Shown: positions 1 through 11,949 of the stretch, in pieces
Position numbering within the stretch: position 1 is the first letter of the stretch
How the letters are laid out: each line of letters begins with the position of its first letter
From: Atrichornis clamosus
Taxonomy: Eukaryota; Chordata; Aves; Passeriformes; Menuridae
Reading direction: 5' to 3'
Assembly (NCBI GenBank): GCA_013400975.1
Contig: WBMZ01012755.1
Span: forward strand, 62,001-126,000
DNA length: 64,000 nt
Notes under the pieces: model-generated
Seen by the model: the letters and a program-made list of their open reading frames with translations, nothing else
The model's database searches: none
What the model was told of the DNA's origin: nothing
Program-made: the position numbers and the translations under genes

Positions 1-361
1 AAATGTTTATGAAAATGAAGGGTTTTGATCTTTCAGCGGCTTATTACTTCAGGATATTTTTCTAGTGTCTTCTGTTCATCTATACTGTATGACCACTCTC
101 CATAAGACCATGAGGGAATTAACAGTAGGAATTGACTCAAAATCTGATAGTTGTGTGCAGCTGGTGCTAGTGAGCAAAATCTAAGTAAATACTTTTTTAC
201 TGCCAACACCCAGAGCAGAGCACACAGGATGTCCACAGAGTCATTTGGGAATGCAAGAAAATCATGTTGTCTGAAGGCAACAAATGGGTTATGAGATGAA
301 AGAAGGGGAGTGGAAAGAAGAAAAGAAGAATTTGGACACAGAGAAAGAAAGGAGAGATATA
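1..361. other. Non-genic flank, nothing recognised
   Basis: This is AT-rich single-copy-looking sequence with only short chance reading frames. I see no repeat signature, splice pair or RNA structure. It ends where the CR1 tail begins. Confidence 0.6.
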
Positions 362-500
362 AGAATCATAGAATCATAGAATACGTTGAGTTGGAAGGGA
401 CCCATCAGGATCATCCAGTCCAGCTACTGGCCCTGCACAGGACATCCCATGTGCCTGAGAGCATCATCCAAATTCTTACTTGTCCCAGGAGTGTGGTGTT
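362..500 (-). mobile_element. CR1 LINE 3' end fragment (minus strand)
   Basis: The plus strand opens with the doubled octamer-like unit AGAATCATAGAATCATAG, which is the reverse complement of the CR1 3' tail. It continues into the GAGTTGGAAGGGACCCA stretch and the 'ctggccctgcacagg' block of the CR1 3' UTR. The element therefore lies on the minus strand, with its tail at the left. It shares these blocks with the longer copy at 28541-29313, so both belong to the same subfamily. Similarity is clear to about 478 and fades by 500, so this is a short, heavily 5'-truncated copy, as is usual for CR1. It carries no coding capacity. Confidence 0.88.
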
Positions 501-2940
501 ATCCAGCCTGCTTGAGAGATATTGTGGTATTTGGTACATAACTCCTTGGAGAATAGCTGGGCATCATTGGGAAGGAGTCTGCTGGCCAGGGATCTCAGCA
601 AGAAAGCTGGAGACATATAAATTCCACATTTTTTATTAACACTTTTCTTCACAACCAAAATCAACTGAGTTGATCAACCTTGACCCAAACATGCATCTTC
701 TTTGGTACCACCCAGACCTTCAGCCTACCTTTATTCAAAGCAGGATAGGGATGAGCTTCTCTATTTCTGCATAAGCTTAAGGACCTACTTCCCAATAAGA
801 ATTCTAAGCTCCAGAGACAGTATAAATCTTGTCACACACATCCAGAATATTTGCCTTCAGTTTAACAGGTTTTTCACTAAAAGATGCATAACATTAGCTT
901 ATAACTCGAAGAGTGAGAGAGCAGGAGCCTTATCTATCTTCCACATGGGTTGCAGGATGAAGTAAACACAAGTAGGGAACCAGCACTTGGTTTAGGCTTT
1001 CTTTGCTCTGCAGTTCTGGTCACAGCAGGACCATATCAACTCCTAGACACCACACCTGGAGCGGTGGAGCAGCAGCCACAAAACAACAGAGAAATGCATA
1101 CAATTTTTTCAGTACCATCCAAAACCGGAAGAAACTACTCCTTACTTATAGGAAAGTACTCACTCATCTGTCAATACTAATAGATTAATATTTCTCCAGT
1201 TTTCTATTAAAATGAAGAAAAAGACATGCTTGGAGCTTTATTTATCCCTCCATGTTATCTTGCCATAAGATATCTTGAAGGAATGTTTACCAATCGATAT
1301 GCTCAGTCCATCTCCTCATTTTCCTTTAGTACATTTATTATGAAAGAAAATAGATTTTGTTCTTCATTTTATTTTTCTATGCTATGTGAAATGAAGAGGA
1401 TACAGAAGTCATCTTGTAAATATTTACACAAACCTCTGAGTAATCTCAAGAGCAAGAACTCGGTAAGAAGGCAAAGGGTGACACTTCCCAAATGAGAAAT
1501 GTAAAATGTGGTGGTGGTCAAGAGAATAATACAAATTCATAATTTATATGTCTCCAAAAGCTTTACTTGTGTCTGAAACATCCATTGGGTTTTTCATCTG
1601 GTACTTGAAGCAATATATAACTTGCCGGAAATCAAGAGTAAGTACCCCTTTTGCCCTAAGCAAAACCACACGCTCTCTCACCTACCCACTCTTCCTACAG
1701 TTTCAGTCGTCTGAGGTATGATTCTTAACTCTAAGCAATCTCCCTGGCCCTTCCTCAGTTCCCTGGTGAGCTCCATCCTACTCCTGTCACCATGGTGCAT
1801 TGAGCACAACCACTAAAAGCGTGTAAGTGGCATTAAGCAGCCAACAAAAGACAGCTTTTAGATAGACAGACAACATATTTGAAAATCATCTCAGAAAGAA
1901 GCATCTGTCAGACAAGCATCTAAACTTACTTTTTCCTGCTATCCTTGACACTTGTTTGACCTTAGGAAGGTTTTCAGTACTTTGGTAGACATCACAATCA
2001 CAACACAGCAGCATGAAGAAACCTCAGCTAGGCAGTCTCAGCAGCTGCACATATTCCAGCACATATTTCACACACAGCCAAGTGGACAGGTCTTCTCCTC
2101 TGAGGTGAAGATTTTTCACTCGGCTACAAGTGAGTTCTGTCTTAAAGTTCAGTCAAGTGAGACAATTGGTTTAATAATGTAGCACATATTGATGCATTTG
2201 TCAGCAAGACGTAAAAGAGCAAGAAGAATTATTTCTGCAACATGAAAACTGCACAAGACAATGGCCTTGCAATGCCAGGATGCAAGAAGAGAGGTGAAGA
2301 GGTTGGAGTTTTTTATAAACTTTTCTTTTTTTTTTTTTTTAATGACAAAGAAAAATAAACAGAAAATGCAATGGACGTTTTCTGAGCCAAGCTGGTTCTT
2401 GTTATGCTGTTTGCCTAGAGTGATAGTATTAAACAGCTATTCACAGCTGCTTCACATTCACACTGTGCTGTCATTTAGCACCGTTACTGGGCTTCTGGGG
2501 ACCCTTGGAGATAATGACACATGCTTTCATTTTGGATAGAATAATCTGCATGTTCTTGAAAACCACTGGAGAGTACATCAATTAACATATCCCAGATATT
2601 AATCCATAAGGCTTGCGTGTATTTTTGGTGGTTGTGGTTTATTGTTTTTAAGCAGTCCTATTCTTTCTGCTTTCATTAAATCATTGTTTATTTAATCAGA
2701 GATCTCTTGTTTTATTTAAAAATTTTAAAAAATTAAAAACCCAGACAAACAGGGAGGACTTTCAAAACTCCCGAGGAGCTGAGGAATTTTTCCTGGGGAG
2801 AGACAGGAAAGTGAAAAGGGAGAGATTTTGCACAGCTTCTGCTTAAATATATTATAAAGTGTAGAGATGTGACAAGTTCTTTTTCTTTTTTTTAATCATC
2901 AGATTCTAAATACCTTGATATTAATTTTGTCAGCTATTAA
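501..2940. other. AT-rich non-genic stretch with a poly-T run
   Basis: No gene or element is recognised. The open frames are 60-92 codons, lack coding bias and have no convincing splice partners. The only low-complexity feature is an uninterrupted run of 15 T at 2326-2340, followed by A/T-rich sequence at 2700-2740. Confidence 0.55.
2326..2340. repeat. Poly-T homopolymer tract
   Basis: Fifteen consecutive T residues form a simple mononucleotide repeat. It could be a fossil A-tail on the minus strand, but no retroposed body is recognisable next to it. Confidence 0.9.
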
Positions 2941-3278
2941 TGTGTTGGGTTTGCATGGGATGGATTCTGTGACAAGCTGCCAGGAAGTTCCCCCATGTCT
3001 GACAGGGCCAGTACCTGCTGGCTCCAAGACAGACCTGCCACAGTCAAGACAGAGACAGTGGTAGCACCTCTGGGATAAGGGTGGGGTGGAGGGGAATAAA
3101 CTGTGCAGCTGCAGCTGAAGAGAGCAGTGACAATATGTGAGAGAAACAACCCAGCAGACACTGATGAAGAAGAAGTGCTTCAGGTGTCAGAGCAGGGATC
3201 CTCCTGCAGCCCGTGGTGCAGACCATGGTGAGGCAGCTCTGCCCCTGCAGCCCATGGAGATCCAGGGAGGACCCATGT
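2941..3278 (+). mobile_element. Endogenous retrovirus LTR fragment (5' third), family C
   Basis: The segment begins TGTGTTGGGTTTGCATGG, the start shared (with mutations) by the long LTRs at 8855 and 17187. It keeps their order of blocks: the 'gccagtacctgctggctcc' region, 'ggtagcacctctgggata', the 'gagagaaacaa' segment, then 'gcagaccatggtgaggcag' and 'cccctgcagcccatgg'. It stops at about 3278, so the tandem-repeat middle and the AT-rich 3' third are missing. Reading frames on either strand here are artefacts of the GC-rich LTR. No target-site duplication can be seen because the 3' end is lost. Confidence 0.8.
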
Positions 3279-5204
3279 ATAACTAACAATAAAAAAATTT
3301 CTGCAGTTAGAAGAAAATCTTTTTGGCTATTGAACGGGTGTTGAATACTATAGAAATCTAGAATAGTTCATAAATTTGAACCCATTTTTTTTCTCCAAGA
3401 TCAATATAAATTATAGTGTAAGTGTAATGGCTGGCTTTAAAAATGCTCACCAAGCATTTTCAAAACAAGATTGTGATACTTCAATTATGTTTTTAAGAAT
3501 GCATAAAAATCTCTTGTAAGAAGTCTGTGAAATATATGTGCACTAGTCACTTAAAAATAATTTAGGGAAAAAGCAAAAACAACAAATAACCAATAAAATT
3601 CTTTCTGCACTTCCTGGCAGCAGTTTGCCAGGTATCATCTTCAGCACAATTAAGGGAGATTTAAAAAGAAAGGATTGTTCACACAGGGACAGGTTGTCAC
3701 CACATGAAATCTTGATTTTTATCCAGGGTCGTTGAAATGCAAGCTTCACATAGAAGAAAAATCTGATTTGAAATGTTCAAAACATCTCCATTCAACTCTT
3801 CTTTGTAACCATACCACAGGATTGTAAAGGCTCTAACTGAACATTGATAGAGGCTCTATGAAATGTATTAGATAATCACAAGATAAGGACCAAACAATCT
3901 AAAGAATTTCTTTTCCAATACCTGTGTGTTCTGTGCTTTTTTCAGTAGAATTTTAGTCTGATTCTGCAGGTCCTGTGTGCCAAAGCAGTGCAAACACTGC
4001 AGACAGAGGTTTGTGTGCCTCTGAGAAGAATTAATGAGAAAAAGAGCAAGAATAAGGATGTTCCTTGGCATGTCAAAAACACCCTCCACCATCTGGGTAA
4101 GTACAGATAGTCCTTCTATAAGAAATGCTTTCACTTATATAGTTAGTTATTGTCATTTTGACACAGAAAAGCAATTCTATACAAAGGAGTCTGAATGAAT
4201 GTGCAAAATGAGCATATACCAGCAATAGTCATTTGAAGTGGAATAATACTGACATAATGAATTTTTCCGGGAAAGAAATCAAAGAACAAACTTGCCCAAG
4301 TCATATGGCAAACTGTGATGCAGAAAAGAGAATTTTGATCTTCAAAGTCGCAGGCTTTATGATTCTCCTACCGGCAAGTTTTCTCTCATTGAAACAAGGA
4401 ACATCCAAAATAAAGAAAAAGCAGAAAAATGTCCATGGATCTAAAATAATTTTCAGAAGTTAATATACAGAAATTAATAGAAGGCAATAACTATGTCATT
4501 ATTTTTGAAACTGTGACACAGAATTCTACTCCAGATATTAGCAGGCTCTTAAAATTTAAATTATTATTTTTAAAATTCCAAAGAGAATTTGTTATCCTTG
4601 ATTATTTCATAGGAAAGTTTTCTGCAAGCATATCTAAAGTGTACAGAATGGAAGAGCTGGACTAAAATATCTACCTCCAAACCTGGAAACCACAGAAACT
4701 GATGAAAAACAGAGAGACCAAAAGATAGACTATGACTCATATTCAGCAAAATTTGGACACATGTGATATGGCCAGAAATTTTTAAGGAATTCATTCTAAT
4801 GCATTATTAGATTTGTTTTCAAGACTCTTCAGGATCACCTGAAGAGTCAATTCAGGATTGTGATCCATCACTCTTCTCAAAAGTGCAGACAACATGTGAT
4901 GCAGCCCTCTGATGAGTTACCAGTTTAGAACCTATCCCATTTCTGTCAAAAACTATTTAAAATTAATTTAGTACAGATGTATCTTCAGAAAAAGCTTTGT
5001 TATTTACAGAGATGCATGTAGCAGCAGATTTACCAGTGATCGAGTACAGAGTGTCCGCAGTCACTACATGTTCTAAATTGCAGAGTTACTGGCACCTACA
5101 CCTTGAATACTCTACCTCCTCTAAACCATATAAGAAGCAAATGAAGTCACTGAAATTCTTGTGCTATCCATTCAGTATTTACAACACTGTAATGAGTAAT
5201 GGAG
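3279..5204. other. AT-rich non-genic stretch
   Basis: No gene or transposable element is recognised. Frames up to 88 codons (for example minus strand 3868-4134) have no supporting motif. The one structural feature is the perfect hairpin at 4823-4848, listed separately. Confidence 0.5.
4823..4848. repeat. Perfect 11-bp inverted repeat with 4-nt loop
   Basis: GACTCTTCAGG is followed by ATCA and then by its exact reverse complement CCTGAAGAGTC. The stem has no mismatch and ends cleanly at both outer flanks. It is too short for a microRNA precursor. No terminal-inverted-repeat element is seen around it. Confidence 0.85.
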
Positions 5205-5861
5205 AGCTTGCTTCTGATGGGGCATGCCTGGCTTAACTCTGCTAACCTGAGAAACAGCTGTTCTGTCTTAGAAGGGATCATAAACCATCAAAGACCCCCA
5301 AAGCGCCCCTAAACTCATTTTTGGGGACTTCTACCAGAGGACTGTGCATGATTCATCATGTTGCAATAGATCCACCGTGTTTCAGCAGGCAGTGTAAAAC
5401 TCCCCCTGCCCAGGGGAGGTACCTGGGCATTCCACCCAAACCTAAACATATATTAACCCATTGAACTTTGTGTTTCATGGGCTTTTCCCCACCCACAACA
5501 GATCAAGACAGCAACCACCATTTCAACCAACAGACAATGAAATTGCAACAGTCTGATCTTGTTGCTGGATCCACAGGTGGTGACATCTTTCTACTCTTAT
5601 CCTTTTTTTCTTTCCTTCTTTTCGTTATATATTTTCTGAAGTGATATTTTTATGTTTTTGTATTCTATTATTATAGATAATAATAACCAAAATGGCTACG
5701 TACCTCCTTTCCCTGGCAACCAAATTGTTCTAAGATAACCCTATATATAAATAAATACTTATAAACACTGATCGTTCAGTGACATTTTACTCTAACCAGC
5801 CCCAAGGGATCTCTTGACAAGAACCTGAGCTACTCTCACCTTTCAGGGCCAGGTTGTAACA
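5205..5861 (+). mobile_element. Endogenous retrovirus LTR, distinct family
   Basis: This roughly 650-bp block matches the recalled layout of an avian solo LTR. Its first part contains 'cctgagaaacagctgttc' and 'ataaaccatcaaagacccc'. The middle has 'accagaggactg', 'cagtgtaaaactcccc' and 'acatatattaacccattga'. It then has a T/C-rich tract, 'ctggatccacaggtgg', and 'acactgatcgttcagtgac' beside an AATAAA at 5750-5755. It ends in 'ggccaggttgtaaca'. A short hairpin CTCCCC/GGGGAG lies in the middle. It is unrelated to the long LTRs at 8855 and 17187. The left boundary is uncertain by some tens of bases, and I saw no clear target-site duplication. Assignment is from memory of avian repeats; a repeat-library search would settle it. 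Confidence 0.65.
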
Positions 5862-7795
5862 CACTGCTTCAGAGCTCTCTGGTGTGTCCAGAGGCTGGTG
5901 CAGCCTCCATCTGAATCTCAAAGATGCTACTGATTGCTGATGGAACGGAAGGGAATTTTACGGCTTGACATTCTAACTCACATGTGCTGCAAATGTCCGT
6001 TTGGCTTGTGGCTGTTACCAGGCTGGAAAACATTAAACATACTGCAGCACAGGACATTTTGTCTTTCCCTTTCACCAAAAGAACAATTCTGGAGTCCTTA
6101 GACAGTGACAAAGGTAGATCTCGTAGAATTATGGCAACTGTTACGGCAGTTATAATACTCAGCAACCATATTTGTCATGTGGTGAATATTAGAAGTGGTA
6201 CAGTAGTGTGGAAACTGACTGTGACCTGATTAGCACTGATCTAAAATGGGAATAGATTTAGTCACAGTGGTGAAAATATGGCAAAGAGTACCTAATGCTG
6301 GTGACATCAGCAATAGACTCATCATGAATGTGATGAATGTGACTCATGATGAAGAGACTCATCATGTTGTGATGCTATCAGCCCCCTTACCCCTACCCCA
6401 GGCATTAGGTGTGCTCCAGAAAGTACAGCAGTGGCAGGAGCACAGCACTGGCTCTTGGAGAGATTTTCTTTAACTAAACTTGTAGGTCATGTTCTTACAA
6501 CGTTTACATGTGTTCACATTAAATGATATCATGATATGGAAACAGGGCTAAGGCTCAACTTGTACTGCGTTTTATTACCTTATTATTACATTGTAGGTCA
6601 GTATGGATAAAATGGACCGTATACTTTAAATAACCTATTTAATCATTCTGGATTTATTATGACAACCACCTGTGAGACAGAGATGCCCAGATATGGCACC
6701 TAAGCTGACCATAGCATTGCCTGAAATCAGAGGCAATAAGGTAATAATTTGTAATTCAGCCAACCATATCAAGAAGTGAAATGGATTTATGATGGTGTTC
6801 CGTGAGAGAAATGAAGGTCAGTTTTAGCAGTGAAGGTGCTGTTGACTGTAGAAGTATGTGATGAAATTATATATAAGTTTCTGTCATCCATAAAAAAGAG
6901 AAAAGAAGCTGAATGAACTTCCATTCTGGGGTTTAAACGATTCCCTGTCCTTTCCCACACGACAAGCCAGGCAATCATATCAAGCGAACAATACATTGTT
7001 ATGCATTTTACATCAGCTAAAAATAAAAATAATACCATGTCTGCCTGAATCTTGTGCTAGAAAGATACTTCATAAATTGGATTTTTTTTGTATTTCACCC
7101 AAAAAATTGACAATAAGCATAAAAAAGGAAAACCAATATTACAGTGGATAACTTCTGCACAGATGGACAGAATCTTACCAATGGTTGTTATTTAGACTAC
7201 TGCAAAAATTGGGGCATTTGGGAACTAACTGCTATCAAATTCCTGTGGGGGAAAGAGGAGAACCTACCATCTAATATCTGTAAAACTTTCATTTTCTACC
7301 TTATTTCTTATTATGTTAAACGTGTAACTATGATACAAGCATCTCACCATCTTGTTTCACCTCAGAGCTGCCTGCTAGGATCTTATCTACAGATGTTCAC
7401 CTGCATAAATATCTCTAAAGCTGTCAGTGTAAATATAGGCAAATGTACAACAGATGCACCAGTGCACCTTGGGAAGAATTCTTCATGGACATTAAACCAA
7501 CAATTCTCCCTTTCCCATCATATTTTTTTCTTTTTGATCTTGAAGTGCACATCTGTGCCATCTTTACTGTATCACTGTACTTCTGTTTTGCAGAGAGTCT
7601 AATTATCCTCTATTTAAAATGTAAGTTAAAAAAAATTGAAATGTATACGAAAGTCAAAAGTGGGGAGAAAAGTAAAAATGTGTATCTATGAGGCAGTCTG
7701 CCATATGAACGTGGAATAAATGTATTTTAATTTTTAAAAAAATTATTGCCAATAGGATGATAAGTAAACAAAAATTGAAAGTGTCACCAATGCAG
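5862..7795. other. Non-genic stretch after the LTR
   Basis: No gene is recognised. A minus-strand frame of 98 codons at 5869-6165 has no start context, splice signal or recognisable motif. A small cluster of related 11-12 bp direct repeats lies at 6315-6366. Confidence 0.5.
6315..6366 (+). repeat. Short direct repeats with an AP-1-like site
   Basis: AGACTCATCATG occurs at 6315-6326 and again at 6355-6366, exactly 40 bp apart. Between them TGACTCATGATG carries TGACTCA (6340-6346), the AP-1 consensus. ATGATGA and TCATCAT in the right half can also pair as a 7-bp stem. Regulatory use is only an inference. Confidence 0.5.
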
Positions 7796-8060
7796 AAAAA
7801 AAAAATTTAAATTAATAGAAACTCTTCTGGCAATTGAGCATTTAATATGGCAAGACTTGAGAATTATTAATTACAATGACACTGAAGTTTGCCAAGATGT
7901 CCAAACACTAGCTGGGAATTTAATCTGTTGTCCTACCAACTCAGCTTTTAAAGCACATGCTATAATGAAAGCTGAGACCCAGAGCCATCAAAGACTAAAG
8001 GATCAATTGTTATCAGAACAAGAGAAGGTGTTTAGCAATTTGGAGGATTGTCGGAAAGAA
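7796..8060 (+). CDS. Possible internal coding exon, unknown protein
   Basis: A single frame stays open from an in-frame stop at 7776-7778 to a stop at 8076-8078. Inside it, an AG at 7794-7795 (preceded by 'gtgtcaccaatgc') could be a splice acceptor, and GTACGT at 8061 a donor. The proposed exon is 265 nt and ends on a codon boundary. It would encode about 88 residues: an N-terminal hydrophobic/acidic part (LIETLLAIEHLIWQDL), a Cys-containing middle (LAGNLICCPTNS), and a Lys/Glu/Gln-rich end (QRLKDQLLSEQEKVFSNLED) that looks like the start of a coiled coil. The acceptor tract is poor in pyrimidines, which weakens the case. No ATG-led gene, promoter or poly-A signal is tied to it. I do not recognise the protein; it may be an exon of a long gene, a pseudogene piece or chance. 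Confidence 0.3.
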
Positions 8061-8854
8061 GTACGTGTATTCATCTGATTATGGTACATAAATAACGCCA
8101 GATGAATTGAATAAATAGAGGCTTTGTATTACATCCTTGATTGACTACATTCCAGATACGCTGAAAGCATAAATTAATCAAAACTAGATCTACAATGGAA
8201 AGGAAGAAGGTCTAATCCTTTTGCTAATCCCCAAAAAAGAAACAGAGTTCTGTATGATGCAGTAACTATTTTGATCATGTCTACTTGCATAATTGTACTG
8301 CATTCCACAGAAAATATGATGCATTATATATACTCTCTTCTTATCCTCTTTGAACAAATGTCTGTAATTCAGGAAATTTTGCAAGAAATGCATTGAAAGG
8401 CCAGTGTGTATTTTATAAAAATAAATGAGAAAGGTATCCCATTTGTTTAAAGACTTACCAAGCCTTAGAACCCCAGACAGACCACTGGTGTAAGCGCTTG
8501 CTGGGACTGCTACTCCCTGTGGAGAGGAAAATTTTTCTTGTTTTCAACAGAATAGTAAGAAGTTATACACAGAGGATCTAAACAGCCAGAACAATTTTAA
8601 AGCAAAAATTTGCACAGTTATTTTAAATTTATGAAGGTGTAAAGAGCCCTGCAGGAGAAGAGTTCAGTGAACAATCCAGGTATATTTTATAGAAATGCGT
8701 CAATGTTATGAAATGCATTTGTAACTAGAGAAGCTGTTGAGTGTTGACAAGAGGGTTTGCAATTGCAACCCAAAAACCATAGACAGCTCATGTAAATTTA
8801 TTTGGGGGGATTTGTCTTATTCTTCGTTCTGAGTTAAATCCTAACCTATTTTGG
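8061..8854. other. Non-genic stretch
   Basis: I see only short frames, no repeat signature and no splice-bounded open frame between the possible exon on the left and the LTR on the right. Confidence 0.5.
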
Positions 8855-9763
8855 TGCATTGGCTTTGTGTTATGTGGCAAAGTTTGGGTAGCAGGGGGCT
8901 ACAGGAGTGGCTTCAGAGAGCAGCTGCCAGAAGCTTCCCCTATGTCCAGCAGAGCCAGCGCCAGCTGCCTCCAGGATGGACCCGCCACTGGCCAAGGCTG
9001 AGCCCATCAGTGATGGTGGCAGCACCTCTGGGACAGCATATATGAAAAGAGAGAAAAGTTATTATTCAGGAGAAATTACAGCCAGAGAAGAGAGGAGGGA
9101 GACTATGAGAGTGGAAAAACCCTGCAGACACAAAGATCCATGCGGAGGGAGGGGGAGGAGCTGCTCCAGGAGGATGAGATTGCCCTGCAGACCATGGTGC
9201 AGACCATGGTGAGGCAGCTGTGTCCCTGCAGCTTGTGGAGGTCCAGTGTTAAAGAGATCCATTTGCAACCCAGGGAGGACCCCATGCCAGATGCGAGCCC
9301 AAAGGAGGCTGTGATGCTATGAGAAGTCCATGCTGAAACAGGCCCCTGGAAGAACCTACGGCCTCATGGAGAGAGGAGCCCATGGGGCTGGCAGGACTTG
9401 CAACCCCATGGGCAACGCATATTGGAGCTGCTTGTTCCTGAAGGACTACATGCTCTGGAAAGGGACCCATGCTGGAGAAGTTCACAAAGAACTGCACTCT
9501 GTGGGAAGTACTTAGTTGGAGACTGTCTCATGTGGGAGGGACCCCACACGGGAGCAGGGGAAGGGCGTGAGGAGTCCTCCCCCTGAGGAGGAAGGAGTGA
9601 CAGACACAAGGTGTGGTGCACTGACCTCAGCCCCCATTCCCTGTCCTCCTGCATCACTGGGGGAAAGGAGGTAGAAATTCAGGAGTGAAGATGAGACCAG
9701 AAAGAAGGGATGGGTGGGGTTTTATGATTTTGTTTTATTGCTCATTATCCTACTCTGATTTCA
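8855..9763 (+). mobile_element. Endogenous retrovirus LTR, family C, 3' truncated
   Basis: It starts TGCATTGGCTTTGTG and runs through the same order of blocks as the full copy at 17187: 'gggggctacaggagtggc', 'cctccaggatggacccgcc', 'ggtggcagcacctctgggac', an A/T-rich 'catatatgaaaag' TATA-like stretch, and 'gcagaccatggtgaggcag'. A GC-rich middle follows with imperfect units of about 45-50 bp ('gggacccatgctggagaag', 'gaccccacacgggagcagg'), then 'cattatcctactctgattt'. Homology stops there, so the AT-rich 3' end with poly-A signal and terminus found in the other copies is missing. The many overlapping 60-100 codon frames between 8.85 and 9.66 kb on both strands arise from the LTR and are not genes. 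No internal retroviral region follows. Confidence 0.85.
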
Positions 9764-11949
9764 GGTCTGTCAGATGCTGCAAATCCCCAAACGCAGCAGT
9801 GGGCCAGCAGTTGCCAGCAAAGGATTCTCATCCTCTCTGCCATGGTACAACCGATTATTGTGGGAAGTCCTTTGCTGATAGTCAGCTAAAGGGTACGTCA
9901 GCAAGTGCCATTGTGTCACTATCCTCTGGGAGCAGAAAAGCAATCGGGGTCTCCTTGCCCAAGGTGTATAAATAGATATCAATATAAATACAGATACAAT
10001 CCTGACTACAGCATATTCATAATGTACTCATGTAATTAGAGATAGAGATGTATAAAATGGAGCCTTGACTGTAATCCCAGTGAAATGCATTGCTTTTTTA
10101 TCATTTGTTTGAAGAAATATGCATTAGAATGACTAAGTTACTATGTTAGAAAAACTAATTACTGAAATCTTTTTCCCAGTCTCCCGTATTGAAAGAAAGG
10201 TGCAGTGTGTAGGATGATGGGCTAGGAGATGCTGAGGAAGCCACCTATCTGTTTTCTTTTCCTTCTGATCAAACTAGAGTGGCAGGGGTTTCAGGGCAAA
10301 TGCACAAAAATCTTTTTATTTCTGAATGTAATTCAGAAAATGCCTTCAGGTGAATCATAACAGAGCATGCAGAATACTGTTAGAAAAGGACTGAAGTCTC
10401 TATGTAAGTGGACTAGTTATGTTGATCTTGATAAAGTGATTAAACCATGAATCATTATGATCCACAGTAAACTTATGTTTAGTACAAAACTAAGTTTGAG
10501 AAATACTCTAGAAAATTGTGCAAAATGCCAAAGGAGGAGTGAGATCTGAGCATGACTGAAAGTTACTTTTAAGCCTGTATTCTTCCTTTGATGCAAGCTT
10601 ATAAATCCAATTAACATTAATGAGAAATGTGTTGTGCCCATACGCAAACCCAGAGCTGAGATTCCCTACCGCCCCTCCAAGATTCCTTTGTATAATTCAA
10701 ATATTGAACTGTTACATTTAAAGCATATTTTGACTTGAAAAGTTTCAAAGTTTTATGTTTATTCTGCCTTAATAAAAATTAATAGAAAGAAAATATAATT
10801 GCTTCAGTAATGTTTTGCAAAAACATCAAAGTCTTTTATGTTTCTGCAGTTTGGAAAGAAACCTCAAAAATAATGTTGATGTATTTTGCACACATCATAT
10901 AGCCTACATTGTATAAATCACAAAGTTATGACAGTTCTGTAAATACCACATTGTGATGTGTTCAAGTCAGATTTCTAAATAGACAAATAATAAATCAAAT
11001 AGAAGGGGGCAGAATCCCTGGTTTGGAGGGAAAAAAAAATTAACTAGAGCTTAGAACTGCAGAAAAATTATTCTTGGTTTCAAGACAGCATTCTTCAAAG
11101 AAAGAAAAAAATCTTCAAAATGGAATGAAAGGCTTCAATTGTTCCCTGAAACAGATTTTAAAATGAGGAAAGTTAGGCATCTGCATTATTAATCAGAAAA
11201 ATACATCCTACGAATTTTAATACTGTATTTGTTATTTTCTACTGAACACAGTGTTCCTCATAACCTGACAAGGTGATGATCCCAGAATCGAAACAGATGG
11301 TCTTTAAAAAGATCTACAGATCCTCTGTTTTAATGAATCTCAAGAATCCTACAGGATTTATAACAAAACTACTCATACATATAAAAAGAAATGCTCTTGT
11401 TTAGTATCTTCCTTTAAAATATTTCTGTGAAATCAGTTACCCGTGTCTGGTGGATTACATGACTACGTGAAGAGACATCTCCTTTCTGTTCCACAGCTGG
11501 GGCTGAAATGCTATATTTTAATTATTCTTCTTCCCTTCTGAATTGGGGTGTGTGCCTATAATTTTTCTTATTTCCAATTTTGCTCTGTCAGCTAATTCAA
11601 ATTCAGTCAATTTTCCCATTCTACTCTCTTGGCAAGGAAAAAGACCAGTATCAATTTCCCAAGATGCCAATGGCTTTGTTCTCAATCCCTGTCACTACAG
11701 TGAGTCAACAGTTCACTCCTGTTTTGTATTAGTTAGACAACTGCTGACCTGTGTCTTCTGCATTTCTGCCAACCTCTCCATCTTTCAAAATTACCTCTTC
11801 ATCCCAGAGTTCTTCATATTCTGTTCTACCTTTTACATCCTGGAAACCAGTTATATTCTATACCTTGGAAAGAGTTGGCTATCTTTTTTATATGGTTGTA
11901 CAATGAATCCTTGAGTGCTGCTCCTTCTGGCAGCAACAACAGTACAAAT
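9764..11949. other. AT-rich non-genic stretch between LTR and CR1
   Basis: No gene or repeat is recognised. A plus-strand frame of 123 codons (11543-11914) is rich in hydrophobic residues but lacks a splice context or recognisable motif, and its composition matches AT-rich chance sequence. Confidence 0.5.

Noticed and set aside
8851..9657. Cluster of overlapping 60-101 codon frames on both strands
   Set aside because: All fall inside the family C LTR, and equivalent frames appear in its other copies.
11543..11914. 123-codon hydrophobic plus-strand frame
   Set aside because: Phe/Leu/Ser/Ile-rich composition is what T-rich noncoding DNA yields; there is no signal or splice evidence.
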